Below, one piece after another: positions 9,287-18,886 of a DNA stretch of 64,000 bases. The position numbers were made by a program, and so were the translations under genes. Position 1 is the stretch's first letter. Each line of letters starts with the position of its first letter. Origin of the DNA: Bacteroides sp. (GTDB lineage Bacteria > Bacillota > Clostridia > Lachnospirales > Lachnospiraceae); NCBI GenBank assembly GCA_023666705.1, contig JAMPBO010000005.1:62001-126000 (forward strand), in the 5' to 3' direction. The notes beneath the pieces were generated by a model. That model ran no database searches and was not told where the DNA came from. It saw nothing but the letters and a program-made list of their open reading frames with translations.

Positions 9287-9499
9287 GTGTATGACAAGAT
9301 TGCCATCGGAAAGAGGCTGAAATCGCTACGGTGCATAAATGGAAAATCACAATATGAGGTGTCAGCAGCACTGGGAGTGTCGGTAGAAACAATCCGAAAG
9401 CTTGAGCAGGGGAGAAGAGGAATGTCAGTGGAGATATTAGATTTACTCAGGATCTATTATGATACGAAAATAGATTATATTGTGTACGGTGATAAATAA
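9287..9499 (+). CDS. Small Cro/C1-type (XRE) DNA-binding regulator
   Basis: 70-residue protein that is almost entirely one helix-turn-helix domain: IGKRLKSLRCINGKSQYEVS, then AALGVSVETIRKLEQGRRG, the usual five-helix Cro/C1 fold. The only start that fits is GTG 9287, with GAGGGGAG eight bases upstream; the ATG at 9291 is in another frame. It is the last gene of the accessory island, has its own promoter, and is closed by a terminator before the heat-shock operon. A role in controlling the two secreted-protein/ABC units is likely from position but not shown. Confidence 0.9.
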   Translation: MYDKIAIGKRLKSLRCINGKSQYEVSAALGVSVETIRKLEQGRRGMSVEILDLLRIYYDTKIDYIVYGDK

Positions 9500-9512
9500 G
9501 CCTGCTTTTAAT

Positions 9513-9547
9513 GCTGTCTGTCCCAAAATTGGACGGACAGCTTTTTT
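9513..9547 (+). terminator. Terminator after the XRE regulator
   Basis: An 11-bp stem (9513-9523 with 9531-9541, one U-G pair), 7-nt loop, then TTTTTT. It insulates the island from the hrcA promoter. Confidence 0.93.
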
Positions 9548-9577
9548 ATTTTGCACTTAAAAATTGTATTTTTATGC

Positions 9578-9606
9578 TTGACAACAACTATATGTAGTGA
9601 TAGATT
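9578..9606 (+). promoter_or_regulatory. Sigma-A promoter of the hrcA heat-shock operon
   Basis: TTGACA 9578-9583, 17-nt spacer, TAGATT 9601-9606, with the CIRCE operator starting 12 nt downstream, so bound HrcA would cover the transcription start. Confidence 0.75.
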
Positions 9607-9618
9607 ATCTTATATAGA

Positions 9619-9645
9619 TTAGCACTCAAATTAAATGAGTGCTAA
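9619..9645. promoter_or_regulatory. CIRCE operator (HrcA binding site)
   Basis: A perfect TTAGCACTC - 9 nt - GAGTGCTAA inverted repeat, the conserved CIRCE element bound by HrcA. It lies between the promoter and hrcA, so the operon should be autoregulated and induced by heat or misfolded protein through GroEL titration (known for the family). Confidence 0.98.
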
Positions 9646-9696
9646 TAACATGGCTTAGAAGATTGGGCTGATGTTCAATATAGGAAGGGTGATGAT

Positions 9697-10740
9697 ATGG
9701 AGCTTGATGAGCGTAAGAAAAAAATCCTGAAAGCCATTATAGCGAATTACCTGGAAACAGGTGAACCAGTTGGTTCACGTACAATTTCAAAATATACGGA
9801 TTTGAATTTAAGCTCTGCTACAATCAGAAATGAGATGGCGGACTTGGAGGAAATGGGTTACATTATACAGCCTCACACCTCCGCAGGCAGAATTCCCACT
9901 GACAGGGGCTACCGGTTTTATGTGGACAGTCTCATGGAGGAAAAGGTGGATGTGGAGGAAGAAAAAAGTTCCCTTCTTGAGCGTGTTGACAGGATGGAGC
10001 TTTTGCTGAAGCAGGTTGCCAAGGTGTTGGCATATAATACGAACTACGCAACTGTAGTTACGGCACCAAAATACAAAAAGACAGTTAAGTTTATACAGCT
10101 TTGCAAGGTTGATATGGATAACCTGCTGGCGGTTATCGTAGTGGAAGGAAACATTATCAAGAATAAGCTGATTGATGTAAATGTAGAGCTGGATAATGAA
10201 GATGTGCTGAAGTTTAATATACTTTTGAATACATTTCTTCAGGGGGCATCGTTAGAGGACATCAATTTAGAAATGATTCAGGCGATGAAAGCACAGTCCG
10301 GTGAATATGCACCTATACTCGAGGACATATTTTCAGGGATTGTGGATGCCATACATGATGCAAACGAACTGGAAATATATACCAGCGGTGCCACAAATAT
10401 CCTAAAGTATCCTGAAATAGGAGATATCAGGAAGACAAGCGAGCTGCTTGAAACATTTGAAGATAAAAATGAGCTGTCACATCTTATAGAAGAAACGGCA
10501 GGCAAAGCAGACGGCACGGGAATTCAGGTATATATCGGCGAGGAGGCACCGGGACAAAATATGAAGGATTGTTCCATTGTAACAGCCACATATAAAATGC
10601 CTGAGGGAGCCGAGGGTACAATTGGTATATTAGGTCCCAAAAGGATGGATTACAAAAAGGTTGTAAGCACGCTGAAAAATCTTACGATTGAATTGGATGA
10701 GATATTTAAAAAAGGTGAAGGGGTGAATGATGATGGCTAA
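9697..10740 (+). CDS. hrcA: Heat-inducible transcription repressor HrcA
   Basis: 347 residues, normal length. The N-terminal winged helix-turn-helix is seen in GEPVGSRTISKY and SSATIRNEMADLEEMGYI, followed by the wing QPHTSAGRIPTDRGYRFYVD, very conserved in HrcA. The rest is the GAF-like and dimerisation region, with the C-terminal ILGPKRMDYKKV motif. It represses its own operon by binding CIRCE at 9619-9645. It heads hrcA-grpE-dnaK-dnaJ-prmA, the standard Firmicute order, and its end overlaps the start of grpE by 14 bases. Confidence 0.98.
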   Translation: MELDERKKKILKAIIANYLETGEPVGSRTISKYTDLNLSSATIRNEMADLEEMGYIIQPHTSAGRIPTDRGYRFYVDSLMEEKVDVEEEKSSLLERVDRMELLLKQVAKVLAYNTNYATVVTAPKYKKTVKFIQLCKVDMDNLLAVIVVEGNIIKNKLIDVNVELDNEDVLKFNILLNTFLQGASLEDINLEMIQAMKAQSGEYAPILEDIFSGIVDAIHDANELEIYTSGATNILKYPEIGDIRKTSELLETFEDKNELSHLIEETAGKADGTGIQVYIGEEAPGQNMKDCSIVTATYKMPEGAEGTIGILGPKRMDYKKVVSTLKNLTIELDEIFKKGEGVNDDG

Positions 10741-11410
10741 AACAAATAGCGGAAAATCAGGAAAGAAAGTGGTTACTGATAAGGAGCTTAAGGATGTTGC
10801 TGCCGAGGAGGTTGCAGCTACGGATGAAGCACCTGCAGTAGAAGGTACGGATGTAAAGGTCGATGAAGTGGAAGAAGTACCTGCAGACGATCCTGAGGCA
10901 GCTATGGCGGCTAAGCCGAAGCCGGTTCCAAAGGGAAGCAGAAGGGGAAGTAAGGCTCTGATGCTTGAGCTTGAGAAAGTAAAGGAAATAGCCCAAGGGA
11001 ATGAAGACAAATATAAAAGGCTTCTCGCAGAGTTTGACAATGCAAGACAAAGAAATGAAAAAGAGTCAAAGAAAATGTACGATATCGGTGCAAAAGAGGT
11101 GTTAGAAAAGCTGTTACCTGTTGTTGATAACTTTGAGAGAGCACTTGACAGTATTCCAGAGGAGGATAAGGAGAGAGGCTTTGAACAAGGAATTGACAAA
11201 ATATACAGACAGCTTATGGTATATCTGGAAAGCATCGAGGTTGTTCCGATGAATGCAGTCGGAACAGTATTTAATCCTGATTTACACAATGCAGTTATCC
11301 ATGTTGAGGATGAGCAGTATGGTGAGAATGTTGTTGTGGAGGAAATGCAAAAGGGCTACATGTATAAAGATCAGGTATTAAGACATAGTATGGTAAAGGT
11401 TGCAAACTAA
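10727..11410 (+). CDS. grpE: Nucleotide exchange factor GrpE
   Basis: 227 residues. It releases ADP from DnaK in the chaperone cycle. An acidic, Ala/Glu-rich disordered N-terminus (to about residue 70) precedes the long helical region (LAEFDNARQRNEKE) and the beta domain (NAVGTVFNPDLHNAV, then GYMYKDQVLRHSMVKVAN), which is the GrpE C-terminal signature. Start: three ATG codons in a row (10727, 10730, 10733) after AAGGGG; the first is reported. The N-terminal extension is longer than in many GrpE proteins. Confidence 0.97.
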   Translation: MMMAKTNSGKSGKKVVTDKELKDVAAEEVAATDEAPAVEGTDVKVDEVEEVPADDPEAAMAAKPKPVPKGSRRGSKALMLELEKVKEIAQGNEDKYKRLLAEFDNARQRNEKESKKMYDIGAKEVLEKLLPVVDNFERALDSIPEEDKERGFEQGIDKIYRQLMVYLESIEVVPMNAVGTVFNPDLHNAVIHVEDEQYGENVVVEEMQKGYMYKDQVLRHSMVKVAN

Positions 11411-11420
11411 AATATAATAA

Positions 11421-13298
<1,878 letters not shown>

Positions 13299-13347
13299 TT
13301 TGTAGCACGAAAAAATATTTCCAAGAAAGAAATTAAGGGTGAATGAG

Positions 13348-14508
13348 ATGGCTGATAAGAGAGATTATTATGAAGTGCTTGGTGTCACGAAAGGCGTAAA
13401 TGATGCTGAGTTAAAAAAGGCTTACCGTAAGGTAGCCAAGAAATACCATCCCGACACGAATCCGGGCGATGCGGAGGCTGAGGAAAGGTTTAAGGAAGCT
13501 GCCGAGGCGTATGCCGTATTGTCAGACCCGGAAAAACGGTCAAAGTACGACCAGTATGGTCATGCTGCCTTTGACCAAAATGGTGGTCCTGGCGGATTTG
13601 GCGGATTTGATTTCGCAGATATGGGAGATATATTCGGAGATATATTCGGAGATATGTTTGGAGGCGGCTCCAGACACCGCCAGTCAAACGGACCGGTTAA
13701 AGGAGCAAATATTAAGACTACGGTTCGTGTATCCTTTGAGGAGGCGGTTTTCGGTACGCAGGAGGAGCTTGAGCTGCCACTTAAGGATGAGTGTGATGTT
13801 TGTAAGGGCAGTGGTTCACAGCCTGGTCACCAGCCGGAGACCTGTTCAAAATGTGCAGGAAAGGGTCAGGTTGTATTCACACAGCAATCTCTGTTTGGTA
13901 TGGCAAGAACGGTTCAGACCTGTCCGGATTGCGGTGGTTCCGGTAAGATTGTAAAATATAAGTGCAGCAACTGTGCAGGTACGGGCTTTGTAAAGAGCAA
14001 AAAGAAAATTCAGGTTGCCGTGCCTGCTGGTATAGACAATGGACAAAGTATCCGTATCAGGGAAAAGGGAGAGCCGGGAACGAACGGCGGTGGCAGAGGA
14101 GACCTTCTTGTTACTGTTTTGGTTGACAGACACCCTGTTTTCCAGAGACAGGAGTACGACCTATATTCCTCAGAGCCGATAAGCTTTACACAGGCAGCAC
14201 TCGGTGGAAAGGTTACGATAACTACCATAGACGGACCTTATGAGCTTGACATCAAGCCGGGTACACAGACGGATACGAAGGTGAAGCTTAAGGGCAAGGG
14301 CGTTCCTACGCTCCGTAATAAGACCGTGCGTGGAGACCATTACGTAACATTGGTGGTACAGGTTCCGGATAAGCTTACGGAGGAGCAAAAGTCCATACTG
14401 AACCAGTATGCAAATACTACGACTGTAAATGCAAGGTCATCAACTGATTCGGCAGGAAAATTCAGCTTTGGTGACCATAAGAAGAAAAAGGGATTTAAAA
14501 AATTATGA
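13348..14508 (+). CDS. dnaJ: Chaperone DnaJ (Hsp40)
   Basis: 386 residues. J domain with the HPD triad in KYHPDTNPG, a Gly/Phe-rich linker ([11 protein letters not shown] with duplicated DIFGDIFGD), four CxxCxGxG zinc motifs ([32 protein letters not shown]), then the two C-terminal beta domains. It stimulates DnaK ATPase and delivers clients. ATG 13348 follows AAGGG at 8 nt; GTG 13339 in the same frame is less likely. Its TGA stop overlaps the prmA start. Confidence 0.99.
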   Translation: MADKRDYYEVLGVTKGVNDAELKKAYRKVAKKYHPDTNPGDAEAEERFKEAAEAYAVLSDPEKRSKYDQYGHAAFDQNGGPGGFGGFDFADMGDIFGDIFGDMFGGGSRHRQSNGPVKGANIKTTVRVSFEEAVFGTQEELELPLKDECDVCKGSGSQPGHQPETCSKCAGKGQVVFTQQSLFGMARTVQTCPDCGGSGKIVKYKCSNCAGTGFVKSKKKIQVAVPAGIDNGQSIRIREKGEPGTNGGGRGDLLVTVLVDRHPVFQRQEYDLYSSEPISFTQAALGGKVTITTIDGPYELDIKPGTQTDTKVKLKGKGVPTLRNKTVRGDHYVTLVVQVPDKLTEEQKSILNQYANTTTVNARSSTDSAGKFSFGDHKKKKGFKKL

Positions 14509-15764
14509 TGTGGACAAAAATTTCAATTGACACAAGCTGTGAGGCTGTGGATTTACTCAGTGCCTTTCTCGATGAAAAGGGGGTTGAGGGAATTATGATT
14601 GAAGATAATGTTCCACTTACCGATGAAGATAAAGAAGCTATGTTTGTGGATATCCCGCTTATCATAGGTGAGGATGACGGAACGGCAAAGGTGTCATGCT
14701 TTGTTCGGACAGAGCAGACAGGTGATATTGCCGATGCAGAGCAGGCAAGCTTCAATGTCGAAGGCTTAAAGGCGGATATAGCAGCAGAGCTTATCCGCCT
14801 TAAAGAGTTTATACCGGTAGGTACTATGAACATTGAAACTTCAGTCACGGAAGATACGGATTGGATGAACAGCTGGAAAAGGTTTTTTACGCCATTCCGT
14901 CTATACGACAATATTGTGATTAAGCCTACATGGGAGGCATATGATGACAAAAGACAGGATGATATTGTCGTTGAGATTGACCCTGGAATTGCATTTGGTA
15001 CGGGCTCCCACGAAACGACAAAGCTGTGTATCGGACAGATAAAGAAATATCTGCAAGCAGGCGACACGGTATTTGACGTGGGTTCAGGAAGCGGCATCCT
15101 GTCAATTATAAGCTCACTTTTAGGGGCGGGCTTCGTGCATGGAATGGATATTGATGAGGTTGCAGTAAAAGCTGCCAAGGAAAATGCGGTGGTAAACGGC
15201 ATCGGCGAAGACAAGCTTGTGTTTACCTGTGGAAATCTTTTGGGCGAAAATGTTATAGGCAGGGATGATTCCTACAGCCTGACGGGAGCTTATAATAAAA
15301 AAGGAAATGATGCAGGCAGCATAAAAAATAATCCATATCTGATAAAGCCAAACAATATATTGAAGGAAAAAGATACCTATGATTTGCCTGATGAAACGGG
15401 AACCAGGCATGAAGAAAATAGTGACTATGCCTTTGAAGCAGCAGGCATTAATCATAAAGAAGATTGCGGCTGTGCTTTTGAAGCAATAGGCAGTAATCAT
15501 GAAATAGATGCCAGCTGTGCTTTTGAAGAAACAGATATAGAATATGTAAAATATGATATAGTCGTCGCTAATATACTTGCAGACGTCATTATTCCTTTAT
15601 CAGCGGTCATAAGACCATATATCAAGGATGGTGGATATTTTATTACGTCAGGAATTATAAATGAGAAGGAAGCTGCAGTGAAGGAGGCACTTGCTGCAAA
15701 CGGCTTTGAGATTATTGATGTTGTTCATATGAACGATTGGGTTTCGGTTGTGGCAAGGGGTTGA
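14505..15764 (+). CDS. prmA: Ribosomal protein L11 methyltransferase PrmA, with a large insertion
   Basis: 419 residues; PrmA is usually about 310-320. It trimethylates ribosomal protein L11 using S-adenosylmethionine. The N-terminal L11-recognition domain, the linker, [14 protein letters not shown] (164-177) and the AdoMet loop [10 protein letters not shown] (191-200) are intact. After GNLLG (243-247), where the family normally continues straight to the catalytic NPPY-equivalent strand, about 95 extra residues (about 250-347) are inserted before [13 protein letters not shown]. The insert includes 15-residue repeats (see 15426-15540) and Cys pairs. It stays in frame and the catalytic parts on both sides are conserved, so the enzyme is probably functional. 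The dnaJ-prmA overlap puts it in the heat-shock operon. Confidence 0.95.
   Translation: MMWTKISIDTSCEAVDLLSAFLDEKGVEGIMIEDNVPLTDEDKEAMFVDIPLIIGEDDGTAKVSCFVRTEQTGDIADAEQASFNVEGLKADIAAELIRLKEFIPVGTMNIETSVTEDTDWMNSWKRFFTPFRLYDNIVIKPTWEAYDDKRQDDIVVEIDPGIAFGTGSHETTKLCIGQIKKYLQAGDTVFDVGSGSGILSIISSLLGAGFVHGMDIDEVAVKAAKENAVVNGIGEDKLVFTCGNLLGENVIGRDDSYSLTGAYNKKGNDAGSIKNNPYLIKPNNILKEKDTYDLPDETGTRHEENSDYAFEAAGINHKEDCGCAFEAIGSNHEIDASCAFEETDIEYVKYDIVVANILADVIIPLSAVIRPYIKDGGYFITSGIINEKEAAVKEALAANGFEIIDVVHMNDWVSVVARG
15426..15540 (+). repeat. 45-bp tandem repeats inside prmA
   Basis: Units begin at 15426, 15471 and 15516 (the last partial), exactly 45 bp apart, encoding imperfect 15-residue repeats that start Y/C-A-F-E-A-x-G-x-N-H. 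They make up the C-terminal part of the PrmA insertion. The multiple-of-three length keeps the frame. Confidence 0.9.
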
Positions 15765-15783
15765 AAATACAGAGCTGTTTTTA

Positions 15784-15811
15784 TTGCAGAATTATAAAAT
15801 AACAGTATAAT
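15784..15811 (+). promoter_or_regulatory. Promoter for zinc-ribbon membrane protein gene
   Basis: TTGCAG 15784-15789, 16-nt spacer, TATAAT 15806-15811 (perfect -10), 50 nt before the start at 15862. Confidence 0.6.
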
Positions 15812-15861
15812 AAATATATTACAAAGCAAAACAAAAAACATTCAAGTAAGGAGAAAAAATT

Positions 15862-16569
15862 ATGATATGTCCAAATTGTGGGGTTGAGGTACCTGATGGA
15901 AGTAACCAATGTACAAGCTGTGGAGCGTTCTTTAATGTGCAGTATCAGGGAACACCGAATTATGACGGTCAGTACCAGGGAATGCAGAACAATATGCAGT
16001 ACCAGGGAACACCGAATTATGACGGTCAGTATCAGGGAATGCAGAACAATATGCAGTACCAGGGAATGCCGAATTATGATGTGCAGTATCAAGGTGCACC
16101 AAATTATGCTGGTCAGTATCAAGGTATGCCAAGCTATGATGCCCAGTATCAGGGAGCACCAAACAATATGCAGTATCAGTCTGCACCAGCCAAGAAAAAA
16201 ACAGGACTACTGATTGGTATTATATCAGGTGTTGCAGCAGTGGCGTTAATTATCGTGCTTTGTGTTGTTTTCCTTGGAAAAGGAAAGCTTGATGGAAGAT
16301 ATGCGTGCAGTGATATGGCGTGGATCGGAATGGATTTATACATTGAAATTGATGGTGACAAATTTAAACTTATTTCAGAATATGATGCAGATGGAGACGG
16401 TGTTATTTCCGGTGATGACGAGAGGGATGTGGACGAAGGCACCGTTAAACTGAATGGTGATATCGTAACCCTTACAATTGAGGATAGCTCAATGGACTGT
16501 GCTTACGATGCCAAGGAAGGTACTATCACAATGGATGACGGCATTAAATTAGTGTTTAAGAAAGAGTAA
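15862..16569 (+). CDS. Zinc-ribbon, tandem-repeat, single-TM protein with an EF-hand-like loop
   Basis: 235 residues. Order: zinc ribbon CPNCG...CTSCG (3-20); nine QYQG-type repeats of 9-10 residues (27-109); a KKK stop; one TM segment (about 115-138); then a C-terminal domain starting DGRYACSD with DADGDGVISGDD at 175-186, which fits an EF-hand calcium loop (D1, D3, D5, S9, D12). Topology would place the zinc ribbon and repeats inside and the calcium-loop domain outside. The start has AAGGAG upstream and its own promoter. The 3' end overlaps the convergent TSUP gene by 21 bases. Function unknown. A gene of the same design lies at 20823. Confidence 0.88.
   Translation: MICPNCGVEVPDGSNQCTSCGAFFNVQYQGTPNYDGQYQGMQNNMQYQGTPNYDGQYQGMQNNMQYQGMPNYDVQYQGAPNYAGQYQGMPSYDAQYQGAPNNMQYQSAPAKKKTGLLIGIISGVAAVALIIVLCVVFLGKGKLDGRYACSDMAWIGMDLYIEIDGDKFKLISEYDADGDGVISGDDERDVDEGTVKLNGDIVTLTIEDSSMDCAYDAKEGTITMDDGIKLVFKKE
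15940..16188 (+). repeat. In-frame QYQG-type tandem repeats
   Basis: Nine units of 27 or 30 bp encode QYQGxPNYxx or QYQGxQNNM. The first four form two near-identical 57-bp units (15940-15996 and 15997-16053), a sign of recent slippage or duplication. Low-complexity Gln/Tyr/Asn/Gly. Confidence 0.92.
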
Positions 16570-17367
16570 AATCTGCTCCCAATAATTCAGAAGCAGCATG
16601 ACAGCACCAAGGATTGTTAAAATCACGCCAGTTACGAAACCGACAGTGCGGTTGTTGACCTTGTTGGCAAATTGGGCTGAACCGATAGAAGCAGTGGTTG
16701 CCGTTATGATGCAGATGAGCAGCACATCCCAGCGTTCCAAGACAATCGAGGGGTCTATCATAATATGGCTGACCGATGCGATAAGTGCCGTAAAGGTCAT
16801 AATAAATGTGCTGGTGCCAACAGCAGGCTTCCTGTCCATTCCTAAAAATGCGGTAAATACCACCAGCATCATCATTCCACCGCCTGAACCGACAAAGCCT
16901 GTGCCAAAGCCGATGGTCAGTCCAAAGAACAATGAAATGGCAACGCCTTTTCGGTCAAGTCCCGTACCCTTTGCAATCGTTTCTTTTCGCTCCGTATCTG
17001 GTTTTATCAAAAAGCGGATACCAATAAAAAATGTCAGAAATAACGAAAAACTGCCAAGCACAACATTTCCAGCCGACCACGCTGCAAAGCTGCCTGCAAT
17101 GCACATGCCGATAATGCAGGTAAGCATAATCCAGCCTCGCTTTAAGTCAATGTTTTTGTGACGGATATATATGCCAGTCGTAACGGCAGAGCCGAGGATA
17201 TCTGATGCCAAAGCAATTGCTGTAGCGTGATAGGCTCCTGTTTCTCCAGCAAAGGACGGGCAAAGCACAATCAGAATCGGTACCATAACGGTAGCGGCGG
17301 AAAGTCCTGCAAGACCTGTGCCGATGCCTGCACCTAAAGCTGCAACAATATACCAAATATATTCCAT
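16549..17367 (-). CDS. TSUP-family (TauE/SafE) anion exporter or permease
   Basis: 272-residue polytopic membrane protein of about eight TM segments. It has the two-fold repeat typical of TSUP proteins: GAGIGTGLAGLSAATVMVP at the start and GFGTGFVGSGGGMMMLVV in the second half. The family moves sulfite, sulfoacetate or other small organosulfur anions; the substrate here is unknown. It lies downstream of the LysR gene on the same strand with about 130 nt between, so the LysR protein may control it. Its end overlaps the convergent gene at 15862-16569 by 21 bases, leaving no room for a separate terminator. Confidence 0.92.
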   Translation of the reverse strand: MEYIWYIVAALGAGIGTGLAGLSAATVMVPILIVLCPSFAGETGAYHATAIALASDILGSAVTTGIYIRHKNIDLKRGWIMLTCIIGMCIAGSFAAWSAGNVVLGSFSLFLTFFIGIRFLIKPDTERKETIAKGTGLDRKGVAISLFFGLTIGFGTGFVGSGGGMMMLVVFTAFLGMDRKPAVGTSTFIMTFTALIASVSHIMIDPSIVLERWDVLLICIITATTASIGSAQFANKVNNRTVGFVTGVILTILGAVMLLLNYWEQILLFLKH

Positions 17368-17499
17368 GGAAATTCCTCCCTGTATCTTTGACGATAAAAA
17401 ACCAAAATTACATATACTGCATTATAGCTGGCAAATGTTAGGTTTGCAACCGACAGATAAAGTGAAAAAAACTTGAAATGATGTACATGCATATCTGAT

Positions 17500-18531
17500 T
17501 TACTGACGGTTGGAAAAAAGGCAAAATTCAATAAACCAATTAAGGGCGGCAGACCTTTGTTTATTTTCCGAATAAATAAAGCCTACGGCTCTTTTTTTAA
17601 TTTCATGTTCTAATGGAAGCTCCATAATCACGCCTGAATGTAACTGCTCGGTTGCAAATTCCCGCACAACGCTTGCAACACCCATGCCGATAGATGCAAA
17701 ATCAATGAGCAAATCCATATTGTTGATTTCAAGCACCTGATTCGGATATATGCCATTCTCAGAAAGGTAAGCGTCAATATAGGTTCTTGTAATGTTGTTT
17801 TTTTCAAGGAGCATAAGGTTGGATTTTTCCAAAATTTCCTTAGTTGACATTGGGAACCTATCAGAGGGTGAAGCTTCCCCCAAAGCATTCCTTGTTTGCT
17901 TTTTTGGTGGATTGGTTGACATAAGATTTGTGTAATTTCCCATAATAAGCCAAGGATTATTTACTGATGTGTCCTCGTCCTGCTCCCGAAGATTCAGATT
18001 GTCCAAATAGGCTCTGCTTGCCACAAAAATATCATGTATTTCTGCAATCGGCTGAAAATGAAATCCATTTGGAATGTTTGTCTCACAGATAAGCCCGATG
18101 TCAATTTTATCCTCCTGCAAAAGCTTTATGGTATTCACTGTAGCGTGGCAGTCAATAAACAGTTTCACGTGAGGATTTGCGATTATAAAATCCTGAAGAT
18201 AATCGAGAAGCACAAACTTACAAAGAGATGTGCTGACACCGATTCTAAGCTCGCCGATCCCAAGCTCGTTAATCCGTTTAATTTCCTCCTCACCCTGTGT
18301 GATGCTGTCAAAGGCTCTGGAAATATGATTGTATAAAATTTCACCCTCGGCAGTCAGGGTAACGCCCTTTGAGGTTCTGTCAAACAGCTTCGTGCCAAGA
18401 CCTGCTTCCAAATTGGAAATTGTTTTGCTGATGGCAGGCTGGCTGATAAAAAGGGCTTCGGCTGCGTGGCTGATAGTTCCCTTTTTTGCAACGGTATAAA
18501 AAACCTTGTAATTGTTTAAGTTTTCGTACAT
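17500..18531 (-). CDS. LysR-family transcriptional regulator
   Basis: 343 residues. N-terminal winged helix-turn-helix (FYTVAKKGTISHAAEALFIS, then QPAISKTISNLEAGLGTKLF), linker helix, and a periplasmic-binding-protein-like effector domain from about residue 90. It is a little longer than the 300-residue norm because of a stretch near residues 180-220 (EQDEDTSVNNPW to SPSDRFPMS). It is divergent from leuC, and the shared gap holds LysR-style palindromes (18611-18652). It could control leuC and the following amino-acid genes, the TSUP gene downstream, or both. Confidence 0.95.
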   Translation of the reverse strand: MYENLNNYKVFYTVAKKGTISHAAEALFISQPAISKTISNLEAGLGTKLFDRTSKGVTLTAEGEILYNHISRAFDSITQGEEEIKRINELGIGELRIGVSTSLCKFVLLDYLQDFIIANPHVKLFIDCHATVNTIKLLQEDKIDIGLICETNIPNGFHFQPIAEIHDIFVASRAYLDNLNLREQDEDTSVNNPWLIMGNYTNLMSTNPPKKQTRNALGEASPSDRFPMSTKEILEKSNLMLLEKNNITRTYIDAYLSENGIYPNQVLEINNMDLLIDFASIGMGVASVVREFATEQLHSGVIMELPLEHEIKKRAVGFIYSENKQRSAALNWFIEFCLFSNRQ

Positions 18532-18610
18532 GGATACCCTCCGTATGTGAAGCCTTGCATAAGGCAGTTTGTTCTTTGGCTGTCTTGTCTGTGAATTTTA
18601 TATAAGCTGT

Positions 18611-18652
18611 TATTGAAGATGATAGCATAACTTCAATATAACTTCAAGTTAT
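18611..18652. promoter_or_regulatory. Probable LysR-type operator between LysR gene and leuC
   Basis: ATAACTTCAAGTTAT (18638-18652) is a perfect 15-bp palindrome of the T-N11-A type. Its left half, ATAACTTCAA, is repeated directly 11 bp upstream (18627-18636), and TATTGAAG (18611-18618) pairs with CTTCAATA (18631-18638). Overlapping symmetric sites next to a divergent LysR gene fit recognition and activation sites. Binding is inferred. Confidence 0.7.
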
Positions 18653-18886
18653 AAAAGATATTACTATTATATATTTTTGTTATATAAATTAATATGTTAA
18701 AATAAAAAACAGATGTGGAACATATACGGGGAATTGTATGCCATGAGGCACATCATGGTGTATCATGCACAGCTTAATTATATTGTTAAGCGATATGTTA
18801 TACTGTCTTATAGTGATTGCTCTAAATTCTATAATGGCAGAAATATAATGTTTAAAAATGATTTTAATAAATGGAGGAACAAAGCT
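18653..18886 (+). other. leuC leader region
   Basis: About 235 nt of A+T-rich sequence between the operator and leuC. An extended -10 (TG-T-TATACT, 18796-18804) is the best promoter guess, about 80 nt before the start. I see no T-box, no run of leucine codons in a leader peptide, and no terminator/antiterminator pair. An open frame from TTG/ATG codons near 18713 runs into leuC but lacks a ribosome site. Confidence 0.4.

Noticed and set aside
10630-11289. 219-codon minus-strand frame opposite hrcA/grpE
   Set aside because: Shadow of conserved genes; low-complexity Ser/Thr product, no start signals.
14495-15214. Long open frame on the minus strand opposite prmA (239 codons)
   Set aside because: It is a mirror frame of a well-conserved gene, Ser/Ile-rich, with no ribosome site or domain.
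15940-16188. Tandem repeats that could be taken for a CRISPR array
   Set aside because: Units are contiguous, 27-30 bp, coding QYQG-type peptide repeats; no spacers.
18653-18886. T-box or leucine attenuator before leuC
   Set aside because: No T-box core sequence, no terminator hairpin with U-run and no leucine-codon run were found.
18713-18886. N-terminal 58-residue extension of LeuC
   Set aside because: No ribosome site at its start, not part of LeuC proteins, and GGAGG precedes ATG 18887.
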